The translations under genes were made by a program, and so were the position numbers. From Pirellulales bacterium (GTDB taxonomy: Bacteria > Planctomycetota > Planctomycetia > Pirellulales > JANQPP01): a stretch of DNA of 42,386 nt. Each line of letters opens with the position of its first letter. Position 1 is the stretch's first letter. Location of the stretch: positions 1 through 42,386 of the forward strand of contig JANQPP010000187.1 in assembly GCA_028289405.1 (NCBI GenBank), given 5' to 3'. This document shows positions 15,518 through 24,101 of the stretch, piece after piece. The notes under the pieces are model-generated. The model was not told the DNA's origin. It worked only from the letters and a program-made list of their open reading frames with translations, and did no database searches.

Positions 15518-16598
15518 AAATCGGCAGAAGTCGAAAATTGAGGGCCAGGGCTAGCAGCGACATCGAAGTTCCGACGGGAGCCCCAAACTGGCTGGAAATG
15601 CTGCCGTCGGCGTTCTGCACGCCTTTGAGGTTTCGCACGAGCTGTTTGTTCCATTTCTCCCAAGCGTCGACATCCCCTTGGAACAGCGCCTGCGACTGGT
15701 AATAGAGCGTGTATTCCGCATAGCCGTGGCCGGACATGCCGCTGTCGGCGTCCAGCCGCTCGGTCAAGTAGCCCAGGGCGGCCTTGTATTGCGGAAGGTC
15801 CTTCCGCTTGGCCAAGGCATAGACCAAGGTGCCGATCGAGATGCGGGCAAACGATTCGTCGAAACCGCCGATGCCGCCGGCGTAGGCGACTTGACCATTG
15901 TCAGCGGTCATCTTCGTGTAATAAGAAATCGCCTTGTCGATGGACTCATCGGGCACGGCAATGCCGGCATTTCGCGCGGCAAGCAGCCCGACCAGGATCG
16001 CGCCGCTCACCGAGGTATCCGCATCGTTGGAATCGGGCGAATACCGCCAAGCGCTGTTGGAGTTCTTTTTTTGCGCGGTCGTGGCACACCGCACGGCTAG
16101 TTCCAGCGATTGGGCGATCGTACGTTGATTTCGTTCGCCCCGCTCCCACAACCGGCGGTCATCCAGGCTGCCATAGGCCTCCGCCAAGGCCAGCATGGCG
16201 AAGCCGTGGTGGTACATGCTCGCCCCGTAATAGCCGGTCGCAGCGTCCTGCTTAGTGATGATATCGCGGACCGCCTTCCGTACCACGCCGCTGTAGATCC
16301 CGAAATTCGGATCCTCGCCCGAGGCCAAAAACGCCATCAGGCAGAGTCCCGTCACGCCCGGCCCCTGCTGCCCACCTTGCCAAGAACCATCGCTCGCTTG
16401 CGTTTTGGCCAAGTATTGCAGGCCCTTGGTGTACATGTCGCGCACATCGCGGGGAACGGACTGGCCAATCGTCGCGGTGGGGATTTGCGCCGCGGCGGGA
16501 GAGGCGGCCAGACACACGGCGACCATCAGCGCCGCCGGCCCCATGCACGAAATCACGGTCCAAGAACGTGGCAAATTTTGAAGGAGTGGCTGGTGCAT
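15507..16598 (-). CDS. Exported prenyltransferase/squalene-oxidase-repeat (alpha/alpha toroid) protein
   Basis: 363 residues with a signal peptide ending near ASPAAAQ (about residue 38). The mature chain holds repeats of the terpenoid cyclase/protein prenyltransferase toroid: GLQYLAKTQASDGSWQGG, then AGGIGGFDESFA, YLTERLDADSGMSGHG and LKGVQNADGSIS, each a helix followed by a D/N-G-S/Q-like turn. Neither the DxDD of squalene-hopene cyclases nor a metal site of prenyltransferases is visible, so it is probably a structural or binding relative, as in complement-like proteins. It starts 4 nt after the preceding gene's end, within the operon. Confidence 0.85.
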   Translation of the reverse strand: MHQPLLQNLPRSWTVISCMGPAALMVAVCLAASPAAAQIPTATIGQSVPRDVRDMYTKGLQYLAKTQASDGSWQGGQQGPGVTGLCLMAFLASGEDPNFGIYSGVVRKAVRDIITKQDAATGYYGASMYHHGFAMLALAEAYGSLDDRRLWERGERNQRTIAQSLELAVRCATTAQKKNSNSAWRYSPDSNDADTSVSGAILVGLLAARNAGIAVPDESIDKAISYYTKMTADNGQVAYAGGIGGFDESFARISIGTLVYALAKRKDLPQYKAALGYLTERLDADSGMSGHGYAEYTLYYQSQALFQGDVDAWEKWNKQLVRNLKGVQNADGSISSQFGAPVGTSMSLLALALNFRLLPIYER

Positions 16599-16602
16599 GG
16601 TA

Positions 16603-17463
16603 CTAGTCCAAGTAGCCTCCCTGCTTGAGAAATTGCTGCATCGCTCCGCCTTGGTTGATCATGGGCCGGAGCGCTTCGAGTTGTGCTTCATCGAGAAACT
16701 TCGCGATCTGATCCTGGCTTTTGGAGAATTGCCACAACACGTAGTAGTGGACTTGAGGGCCAAACATCTTGGGGGGACGTGTTTGCTCCAGCAATTCAAC
16801 GAGCTGCTCGCGCTGCCGGGCCCGCAGCGGGGAAGATGATTCGATCTGAGCCACCACGATTTTCACCGACGCGCGGTAGGCGAACTCGGCCCGACGGGCC
16901 TGGTCCTCTCGTTGCTGGCGGGTTTGTTCCTCGTTGAGCGTGGTTTCGGCCACCTTGCGAAAGATCGAATCCCGGCCAAACAGGCCGCTTTGCATCTTCA
17001 TCTGCAAGGGCTGCAGCCGCTGCCAGACTTGGTTGATCTTGTTTTGGTCCTGCTGGCCGCGAAACTCCCGGCGGATCTCGTCAACTTCATGGAAGAAGCG
17101 TGCCATATCCCCCTGCCCGGCGAGCCAGAGTTTTTGGGACTGCTCCTCCGAGAGCCCACATTCGCGGTCCAAGGCATCCATGGAGAGTCGAATTTGATTT
17201 TCGAGATGCTCCCTCGCTTTTCCCTCGTTCCCGAAGCGATTGAACACCCAGGCATCGATGTTTTGCTCGATATTGAAGCGGGCGACTCTTCGCTGATGTA
17301 GCTGGTTCGCGGGCGGCTCTTCGACTTCCGGAGGTTGGGGGAAGATGTTCGCCGCGACCTGATTTATATCCAAATGCGATTGGGCCAGGACGGGCGGCGT
17401 GATCACCAATCCCGCCAGTAACATTCCAAGCTGGATGACGCGGAATCGTTGGCGGAGGTTCAT
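16603..17463 (-). CDS. Exported helical protein, planctomycete family, paralogue of next gene upstream
   Basis: 286 residues from the ATG at 17461-17463, which overlaps the previous stop as ATGA; a longer frame reaching 17550 would run into the upstream gene and is rejected. Signal peptide about 1-27 (LGMLLAGLVITPPVLAQ). The mature part is helical and charged: LSMDALDRECGLSEEQSQKL, then QGDMARFFHEVDEIRREF, TTLNEEQTRQQRED and RARQREQLVELLEQTRPPKMFG. The repeated L-S/T-x-x-Q element resembles the LTxxQ motif of Spy/CpxP-type periplasmic proteins. I know this pattern, including the ETRPP-like end, from many planctomycete proteins of unnamed function. No enzyme motif. Confidence 0.85.
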   Translation of the reverse strand: MNLRQRFRVIQLGMLLAGLVITPPVLAQSHLDINQVAANIFPQPPEVEEPPANQLHQRRVARFNIEQNIDAWVFNRFGNEGKAREHLENQIRLSMDALDRECGLSEEQSQKLWLAGQGDMARFFHEVDEIRREFRGQQDQNKINQVWQRLQPLQMKMQSGLFGRDSIFRKVAETTLNEEQTRQQREDQARRAEFAYRASVKIVVAQIESSSPLRARQREQLVELLEQTRPPKMFGPQVHYYVLWQFSKSQDQIAKFLDEAQLEALRPMINQGGAMQQFLKQGGYLD

Positions 17464-18518
17464 GGCGCATCCTCCTCGGGAGCGAACTCCAGCTCTTCTT
17501 CCAATGGCCCTCCTCGGTGGCCCTGGTGTGGGACACCGAAGATCCCCCACGGATGTCCCGCGAAGTGGTTCGCGCCCTTCTGCAGTCCATTAAAGTGGGA
17601 GGACTGTCGGGCATTCAGCAGCTTTTGGATTTTCCCGTCCGGCAACACAGGAAAGTAGTTATTGCCGCTAATCAGCAGGTGCGTGGACTGTTGCCAATCC
17701 TTCCGCCAAGCCTCCCCGAGCACTTCCAAGATCTGCTCGCGCTGACGGGGTGTCATCACCAGTTCCCGGTCGAGCGAGGCGGCGATCAACTCGATACACG
17801 CTTCACGGCGAAAATCGCGTCGGGCTTGCAGTTCGTCCTCATACAGCGCGGCTTGATCCGCCGAACATTCCCGCTTCACGGCGGACAGCAAGGCATCTTC
17901 GAGCCATTTGCGAACGTCCGGATATTTCGGTGGCTGAGGCCCATTCCAACCGCGCTGCATTTGCGCTTGCACCTCCGCCGTTCCGATGAGCGCCTGGCGC
18001 ATGGTGAGCCGGGCCGCCTCTTCCAGCTTCTGGAATTGAGACCGTTTCAAATGGCAGACCGCATGCACGAACCGCAACTCCTCGCGGCAGATATGTTCGT
18101 ATTGTGGCTGAAACTGCTTGATGAGCTGTTTAGTTTGATCGTCTAGTTCGTCGAAGTCTTCGTCGTCGGCAAGATCCAGGACGGGTTCCGCTCTGGCCGC
18201 TGGAATGACCCGGACGGATCGCCGCGGCGCCAGGAGATTGAGCACGTTGGCCACGGCCTCCCCAACAGCCCGGGCCAGATTGGCTTCCGGAGCTTTCGCC
18301 GCGTCTTCAATCACCTCCTGTGGAATGTCTTCGCCGGTAGCCTCTTCTTCCTGAGCTTCGTCCGCCTCATCGGCGGCCCGCGCTTCCTGCTGGACCGGCT
18401 CCTCCACAATGAATAAGTCCTGGCCCACGGCTCGGCCCGCGAGCGCGAAAGTGGCCGTAAACAGCATCGCAAGAACCAGTGCTTGTTTTGGCCAAGTTGG
18501 GGGAGTGAATATCCTCAT
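17460..18518 (-). CDS. Exported helical protein, paralogue of downstream gene
   Basis: 352 residues from the ATG at 18516-18518, which overlaps the preceding stop (ATGA). Signal peptide: MRIFTPPTWPKQALVLAML to about residue 33 (AVGQ). A very acidic stretch follows (near 40-70), then helices matching the downstream paralogue: EELRFVHAVCHLKRSQFQKLE, then DELQARRDFRREACIELIAASL and VMTPRQREQILEVL. The same order of elements (Cys-x-L-x-x-x-Q-x-QKL helix; R-x-A helix; QRExxLxxL helix) in both proteins indicates tandem duplication. The C-terminus is His/Gly-rich (around GHPWGIFGVPHQGHRGG) and then acidic, which could bind metal. Function unknown. Confidence 0.82.
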   Translation of the reverse strand: MRIFTPPTWPKQALVLAMLFTATFALAGRAVGQDLFIVEEPVQQEARAADEADEAQEEEATGEDIPQEVIEDAAKAPEANLARAVGEAVANVLNLLAPRRSVRVIPAARAEPVLDLADDEDFDELDDQTKQLIKQFQPQYEHICREELRFVHAVCHLKRSQFQKLEEAARLTMRQALIGTAEVQAQMQRGWNGPQPPKYPDVRKWLEDALLSAVKRECSADQAALYEDELQARRDFRREACIELIAASLDRELVMTPRQREQILEVLGEAWRKDWQQSTHLLISGNNYFPVLPDGKIQKLLNARQSSHFNGLQKGANHFAGHPWGIFGVPHQGHRGGPLEEELEFAPEEDAP

Positions 18519-19108
18519 TGAAGAGTCTCCCGCGCCCGTTCCAGGCGGTTGAAGTATTCGTCGATGCCCTCCCGCCACTCGGGCGGATAGGCCGCACCGC
18601 TGGTGCCGGTGGTCTGGGTGTCGGCGGTTTGCTCACGAACTTCCTTGGGGTTGGTGCTGGTGCCCAGTAGCGCGAGCGCGGAATCGGTGGTCGTGCCGCC
18701 CCCTCCGCCGCCAGGATTCGCTCCGCCTCCTCCGCTACCCATGGGATTGATGCGCTTCGACTGCAGCAACAGCTCGATCGCCTCCGTCTCGCCAGCAATC
18801 GCGGAGGGGCCAGTCTCCGGCCGCGCCAAGATGCCGCTGGTATCTTCCATTACCAGCGTGACCTGGCGGAGGAGAGCCAAATCGCGGGCAAAGTGCGCTT
18901 CCGCGTCGGGGAGTTCCAGAATCCGTCCGACCACGTCACGCGTGCGGTCGACGAGGCCGTCTTGAGTTTCAGTAAGCCGCGCGGCCTGCTCTTCGTATTC
19001 CTCTTCCTCCAAGGCGGGCCGCGCTTGTTCCGCCACGCGAGTGTCTTCCCGCAGGTTGATCTCGGCTTCCAAAATACGCAGGACTTCCAGCACGATCGAA
19101 GGCGGCAA
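18515..19108 (-). CDS. Helical protein, apparent continuation of the upstream gene after an in-frame TGA
   Basis: About 197 residues if a TTG at 19106-19108 is used; another possible start is a GTG at 19091-19093. It is in the same frame as the gene ending at 19133, and the eight codons between TGA and TTG (PGGKSAGS) are open and read as normal protein. There is no good ribosome binding site and no signal peptide. The chain is helical and acidic (SIVLEVLRILEAEINLRE, ETQDGLVDRTRDVVGRILEL, TEAIELLLQSKRINP), then a glycine-rich linker and a final short helix with EYFNRLERARETLQ. The simplest view is that it is the C-terminal third of one protein of about 1091 residues. Stop overlaps the next ATG by 4 nt. 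Confidence 0.6.
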   Translation of the reverse strand: MPPSIVLEVLRILEAEINLREDTRVAEQARPALEEEEYEEQAARLTETQDGLVDRTRDVVGRILELPDAEAHFARDLALLRQVTLVMEDTSGILARPETGPSAIAGETEAIELLLQSKRINPMGSGGGGANPGGGGGGTTTDSALALLGTSTNPKEVREQTADTQTTGTSGAAYPPEWREGIDEYFNRLERARETLQ

Positions 19109-19135
19109 ACTGCCAGCCGATTTGCCACCCGGTCA
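19101..19135 (-). other. In-frame TGA with adjacent stem-loop
   Basis: The TGA (19133-19135) is followed directly, in the mRNA, by a hairpin: arms 19121-19129 and 19101-19109 form nine pairs (eight Watson-Crick, one U-G), with an 11-nt loop starting 12 nt after the TGA. A G-U pair can extend it (19130 with 19100). Both flanking frames are the same. This could be a selenocysteine insertion element, or chance structure in GC-rich coding DNA. Confidence 0.35.
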
Positions 19136-21790
19136 CGTACCGCCTCCCGCCGGATCGACGAGATCCTCGGCCCAACGGTCCATCGTGTCGGACCAGAATT
19201 CACACTGGGCCATCGCCAGGCCGCTTTCGACGGTAAGCTCGTCCGAGAGATCACGGAGGCCGCCGAGCACGTCCTCTTGTTCCATTTCGGTTAGGACGTC
19301 CTTGAATTTCACCATCCGCCGGCGTTCGTAATACGCCTGCATGTCGTCCATGATGTAGGACACTTTTTGGGCCGTCGTAGTTTGTTCTTTCCGCAGGTCT
19401 TTGAACAACGTTTGCAAGCTTTTCTCCGCGAACCCTTGAATCCCAAAGGCGTCGCTGGCGTGTTCTCCGATGCGGCCAGCAATTTTGTACTCGGCCCGCG
19501 AGGCGGCCTTGAGCCGTTTGACGAGCGTGCTTCCTTCGAGATTGGCGAGCACTTGATTCAATTCCTCGGCGACCTTCTCGAACTCGTTGAGCAGATCCCG
19601 CTGCTCGGTGATGGCTTCCTCCATCTTCTGCCCGGCGGGACAGGAATCGCCCTTTGATGCTCCGCCGACGAGCGTCGTGACCGGGAGGGTCAATCGTCCA
19701 CTTCCTGAATTTCCAGGGCTGGGTTCCTCCAGTGCATCGCTGGGGTCGCGCGGCTGCTGGCTGGACTCGGTATCGACGATGGAAGGCGCCGCCGGGCCAG
19801 GCTTCTGCGACGGATCTTCTTCGACGGGCGGCGCGGCGTTCCCCCCTGGAGCCCGGTTTTGGCCCACCTGCGGCGCGGACTCTTGAGGTTTCGCTTGGCC
19901 TGCCGCCGCAAGCTGCTCCGCCTTCGCGGCATCCCCCAACAGATCGGCCACTGACGGCATACGGTTGGCCGAAATGTCCTTGAGGATTTGCAGCATCTCG
20001 GCCCATTTTTCTAGATGCCCCACGCCGAACTCGTCATTCCGCGAGGCCTGTTTGACCAGATCCTCGCCGATGCCGACCAGCCGGTTGAGCCGGCGCCCGT
20101 TGGTCCGTTCGGCGGACGCCTGCCGCTCGATCTCGCGGCGAGTTCCTGCGTCATCGAGTTCCGCGGCGGACAATTCACGAAGCTGTTTGTTGGTCTCGTA
20201 CAACTGCAACTCACGGTCGCGGACTTCCAGCGAATGCCGATGCCACTTGCTCAACTGCTCGGTGAGCCAGATGGCATGGTCCTCGGGTGAGAGGACGAAC
20301 AGCGTGTACGTCGGCGAATAGGACCGTTCCCGATCGGGCAGGTAATCCTCGACAAACAGCCGGACTTGCAATGGTTGCGGCTCGATGCCGTGCGCCTTGG
20401 CGGAGAATGTACCAGACAGTTGGACCTCCTCGCTGGTGGGAGAGCCGGAGCCGAGCAGCCGCTCGCCGGAAGCGGGTTTCGAGGTCAAAGCGGTATCGAA
20501 TCCACGCCACTCGATGCCGACCTGCTTCACGCCGAAATCATCCAGGCCGCGGACTTGAAAGGTCAGCGTTTCGGAATCGAGCACGACTTTTTGTCGCGGC
20601 AACCCCTCGCAGACGACCGTCGGGGCCTGGTCATCGCGGGCGCGGAGCGTCAATTCGAAAGGCTGCTGCCCGGCCAGGCCGAACGTATCCTCCCATTCCA
20701 TCTTCAGGGATGTTTCTTCGTCGATACCGCTCCAATCGCTGGCAACCGACGGGCCATCAGGCTCTACCGGCGTGCCGTCCACTGTGGCACGAGCCAGTTC
20801 TCGGCTGGCGCTCGCGATCACTTTCGCCTGCGTTCCTTTGACGAAGGTTGCGGTGCCTCCCCGGACATCTTTCTCGATGATTTGTTCGCGCCGCAGGTAC
20901 TCGGGCAGCCGAGCCTGGGCCATGACCGAGGCCAGCTCCGGACGTGGCTTGGGCTCGATCCGCATGGTGTGCGAAAAATCGCCGACGGTAATGTCGAGCG
21001 AAGTCTTGGCCAGTTGTGGCGGGCAGTCGAAACGGTACGCACCATCCACCAGCGCGGCTTCCTGTTGGGGACCGCCGGCCAGCCGCAGCCAGGCCTTCTC
21101 CGGCCGCCAAACGGAATTATCTTGCAAACGCACGGCCAGCGTGAAGGGCTCGCCGTGGGGGACGACCCGCTCCGCCGGTTGCGGATCGATCATGGCGAAG
21201 GTGTAGCGCGGCGTGTCCCGCCAAGGAAGTAGGTAGCGTGACCAGGCATTGCGGGCGGCAGCCGGAGAAAAAACGGCCAGCACAGCGACGAGCAGCAGGC
21301 CACTCGCCGCCAAGCCACTCCAAAGCCGGTGCCGTGACGTCGGCACGCCGTCTCGCAGATCCCGGTGCCGGGCCATCTCGGACACCTGCTCCACTGCCGC
21401 GGCGCACAATTCCCGGGAACGGGCTTGCTCTTCTTCATCGCGAACTAGTTCGATGATGCCCAGTAATTGGTCGCCAATCGCCGGATGTTTGCCGCGCAGC
21501 AGGCAGGCCAGTTGGTCCAGCCGGCGGTTCTTCCAGATCCAGCGGTAGATGGCCAGTGGCAAGCTGGCCCCCACCAAAAAGGCACCCAGCAGAATCAGGC
21601 CCCGGATCGACGCCGGCGTGTCCCAGATTCGGTCCGAGAGATAGACCAGCACGTACGTGGCCAGCAGCCCGCAGGCGACCACCGCCAGCGCTTCGACGGA
21701 CTTGATCATCCATACGCGGCGGCGGAATTCCAGCAGCTTTTGCCGCAGGATGGCGGGCAGCTCCAATTGGTATTCTCGCGGAGCGTTCAT
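19133..21790 (-). CDS. Three-TM protein with large periplasmic and coiled region (DUF4175-like)
   Basis: 885 residues up to the TGA. Three membrane helices near 28-52, 62-86 and 156-176; the 90-155 loop is cytosolic and holds PAIGDQLLGIIELV. After the third helix come beta-sandwich segments with PEYLRREQ and DDFGVKQVGIEWRG, a pattern seen in DUF4175-type proteins of other bacteria. The C-terminal third is a proline-rich linker followed by long helices (LLNEFEKVAEELNQVLANLE, YEIA-like repeats, MDDMQAYYERRRMVKFKDVL, DTMDRWAEDLVD). It fits a scaffold between membrane and periplasm for the MoxR/vWA partners. The chain probably continues past the stop; see the TGA entry. Starts 55 nt after the vWA gene. 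Confidence 0.75.
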   Translation of the reverse strand: MNAPREYQLELPAILRQKLLEFRRRVWMIKSVEALAVVACGLLATYVLVYLSDRIWDTPASIRGLILLGAFLVGASLPLAIYRWIWKNRRLDQLACLLRGKHPAIGDQLLGIIELVRDEEEQARSRELCAAAVEQVSEMARHRDLRDGVPTSRHRLWSGLAASGLLLVAVLAVFSPAAARNAWSRYLLPWRDTPRYTFAMIDPQPAERVVPHGEPFTLAVRLQDNSVWRPEKAWLRLAGGPQQEAALVDGAYRFDCPPQLAKTSLDITVGDFSHTMRIEPKPRPELASVMAQARLPEYLRREQIIEKDVRGGTATFVKGTQAKVIASASRELARATVDGTPVEPDGPSVASDWSGIDEETSLKMEWEDTFGLAGQQPFELTLRARDDQAPTVVCEGLPRQKVVLDSETLTFQVRGLDDFGVKQVGIEWRGFDTALTSKPASGERLLGSGSPTSEEVQLSGTFSAKAHGIEPQPLQVRLFVEDYLPDRERSYSPTYTLFVLSPEDHAIWLTEQLSKWHRHSLEVRDRELQLYETNKQLRELSAAELDDAGTRREIERQASAERTNGRRLNRLVGIGEDLVKQASRNDEFGVGHLEKWAEMLQILKDISANRMPSVADLLGDAAKAEQLAAAGQAKPQESAPQVGQNRAPGGNAAPPVEEDPSQKPGPAAPSIVDTESSQQPRDPSDALEEPSPGNSGSGRLTLPVTTLVGGASKGDSCPAGQKMEEAITEQRDLLNEFEKVAEELNQVLANLEGSTLVKRLKAASRAEYKIAGRIGEHASDAFGIQGFAEKSLQTLFKDLRKEQTTTAQKVSYIMDDMQAYYERRRMVKFKDVLTEMEQEDVLGGLRDLSDELTVESGLAMAQCEFWSDTMDRWAEDLVDPAGGGT

Positions 21791-21845
21791 GTGGGCTTCC
21801 TTGTGAATTGGGGATTCGAAAGGGGCTGGTTCGCCCTCCGCATTT

Positions 21846-24101
21846 TCAAATCAATCCTCCAGCCTTGCGGCCGATCCAGAACAGTCCCAACAGCAGCACC
21901 ATCGCCCCCACGGTGGCGGGATGGCTCCATAGGGCGACGCGCCGCACCGCTAGCGGCGGTTCCGGCAGAGCATCCAATGACCGTAACACCTGATCGACAT
22001 CGGCGGCATCCAGGACGCGTCCGCCGGTCACTCGGGCGATTTCTTCCAAGACCTCGGGACGGCTCGGCTTGCCGACCTGCTCCAGCCGCGTGCCTTGCAC
22101 GAAGAAGGAGGTTTCCAGCGTGGCATCCGTCTGCTGGCAGTAAAGGTTGACCTCGTGGCGGCCCGGCTCCTCCGTCCTGTAGCGCCCGCGAAAGACGCCC
22201 CACTCATCTTCTTCCGCCGGAGAAAACCGCACCGATTTCATTTGGCCCGAGGGCGCGGTGATCCGCGCGATCACATCCCCACGTGCCAGCGGTTCACCAC
22301 TGTTTTCCATCACGTTCGCATGCAGCGTGAGCGTCTGCCGCAGGAGGGGCTGGTCGGGAGCATAGTGCAGCCGCATCGTCTCTCCCTTGGCCATGTTCCG
22401 TTGGTAGGCCATCCAGCGCACGACCTGCCCCCAAAAGCGGTAGTGGTACTTGTCCTCGACCCCCTCGCGCCAGCGCCAAGCACCGTCCGTCCCCATGAAT
22501 AGCACCTTGCCGGCCCCGTAGGTCCGCGTGACCAGCAGCGGTAGCCGCCCCCGGGCGTTGACCATGCCCTGATGCACCGCGAGGACTTCACCACCGGCGC
22601 GGGCACGCAGCACGGGCGCGTACCATTGGAAGCCGGGGAGGTTCTCCCAGACCTCCATGTTTTCGTCTTGCGTATCGGCCAATTTGGTGAGCAGGCTCCG
22701 CCGTCCGAGTTCGGTCAGCTCGAAATGGCCCGGCGTCCGCGATCCCCAGCCATCGGGCTGCCCTTCATCTAATACAACCGGGTAAAGCTCGTTCAGTTCC
22801 GTTTCGAGCAGGGTGTGCTGCCGGCCTTGCCAGCCGGGAATAAACACCAAGCCGCTGGCCTGGAATTCGACCAGACCTTTCAGCAGCCGACACTGCTCCG
22901 GAGAAAGCTGGCCATCGTCCAGCCCCACATCTCCCAAAAAGACCACGTCGTAGGCCGAGAGTTCGTCGAGCCCGACCGGGAACTCTTTGATGTAGTCCGC
23001 GTTTCCGCCGCCCACTTTGTCCAAATGCGGATGATACAGCAGACAGGAAACCTCGACGCCCGGATCTCGGGAGAGTGCGTTGCGGAGATACCGGTATTCC
23101 CAGCGGGGATACGATTCGACGACCAGCACGCGCAGGCTTTCCTCGCGAATCGCGATCGGCGCGGAGAGCGCGTTGTTGTCCAGCAGCGCCTCGTTGGCAT
23201 GGGTGGCGATGTTCAGCGCCAGGTTGTAGTCGCCAATTTCCTGGGGCTTCCAAAGCAATGATTCGGTCGTGCGACCCATCGGGGCCACTCGGATCTCTTT
23301 CGACAAGGTCTCGTCATTGGAGACCTTCAGCGTCACGGTGGTCACGAATTCGCGGGGGAGCGAGCTCTCCACCGAGAAGGGAATCCGCACCGATTTGCCC
23401 ACGACGCCAAACGTCGGCGCGTCCAGGCTCAATAACTCCACGTCCGGGAGCCGCGTCGCGCTGCCGACCGGGATCGTGAAGACGGGCACTTCATCCAGCC
23501 GAAGTTGCGTGGCGGCCTGTACCGGGGGCGGACCTTCGTTCCAATCGCCGTCGGAAATCAGCACAACGGCCCGCAAGTTGTCGTATTGTTGGCCCGCTTC
23601 ACGCAAGGGGGTGTAAAGGTCGCTTCCCGCGATGGCGGAAGCATTGGTAGGCGATTGCCCGTCATCATGGGACTCCGGCGTCTCGCCTTCTTCCGGCCGC
23701 TGGTGGCGGGCAAAAGGCTGAATGCCGATCTCCATCTTGTCCCGCAGCGCATCCCATGTCTGGCCATCTACCAAAGTCGCGATCGATTCCCGACGGGTGA
23801 TGACCCGCGAAGATTCGTTCGTGGAGACGTCCCGCGTGGCCATGCTGGGAGAATTGTCGTGCAGCACGAGAATGGCGGGTTTCTCGTCCGGTCGAAACTG
23901 CCGGACCAACTCCGGCTGATTCAGGAGCAGAGCCGCTAACATGACCAGCGCGAACCGCAACAGTTCCAACAGTCCGAACCAGCGGCCATATCCGGACCGC
24001 CGCCAGGAGAGCCAACAAATCGCGGCGGTCGCGATCGCCAGCAGCACCGCGATGGCGATGGTCCAAGGTGTCCACAAGAGGGTGAGGTGCCGTGTGTTCA
24101 T
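21846..24101 (-). CDS. vWA-domain membrane protein (second of the operon)
   Basis: 751 residues. Two N-terminal membrane helices (about 13-32 and 42-61), a vWA domain with an intact metal-site start DNSPS at 82-86 (the DxSxS of MIDAS) and VVLISDGDWNEG further on, an Ig-like beta region, then a class-I glutamine-amidotransferase-like fold (LRVLVVESYPRWEYRYL, VVFLGDVGLDDG, GLVFIPGWQG, GKVLFMGTDGAWRWRE), and a last helix at about 725-744. This architecture occurs in membrane partners of MoxR systems. vWA domains bind ligands or partners via a divalent metal. Its ATG overlaps the preceding stop by 4 nt. Confidence 0.88.
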   Translation of the reverse strand: MNTRHLTLLWTPWTIAIAVLLAIATAAICWLSWRRSGYGRWFGLLELLRFALVMLAALLLNQPELVRQFRPDEKPAILVLHDNSPSMATRDVSTNESSRVITRRESIATLVDGQTWDALRDKMEIGIQPFARHQRPEEGETPESHDDGQSPTNASAIAGSDLYTPLREAGQQYDNLRAVVLISDGDWNEGPPPVQAATQLRLDEVPVFTIPVGSATRLPDVELLSLDAPTFGVVGKSVRIPFSVESSLPREFVTTVTLKVSNDETLSKEIRVAPMGRTTESLLWKPQEIGDYNLALNIATHANEALLDNNALSAPIAIREESLRVLVVESYPRWEYRYLRNALSRDPGVEVSCLLYHPHLDKVGGGNADYIKEFPVGLDELSAYDVVFLGDVGLDDGQLSPEQCRLLKGLVEFQASGLVFIPGWQGRQHTLLETELNELYPVVLDEGQPDGWGSRTPGHFELTELGRRSLLTKLADTQDENMEVWENLPGFQWYAPVLRARAGGEVLAVHQGMVNARGRLPLLVTRTYGAGKVLFMGTDGAWRWREGVEDKYHYRFWGQVVRWMAYQRNMAKGETMRLHYAPDQPLLRQTLTLHANVMENSGEPLARGDVIARITAPSGQMKSVRFSPAEEDEWGVFRGRYRTEEPGRHEVNLYCQQTDATLETSFFVQGTRLEQVGKPSRPEVLEEIARVTGGRVLDAADVDQVLRSLDALPEPPLAVRRVALWSHPATVGAMVLLLGLFWIGRKAGGLI

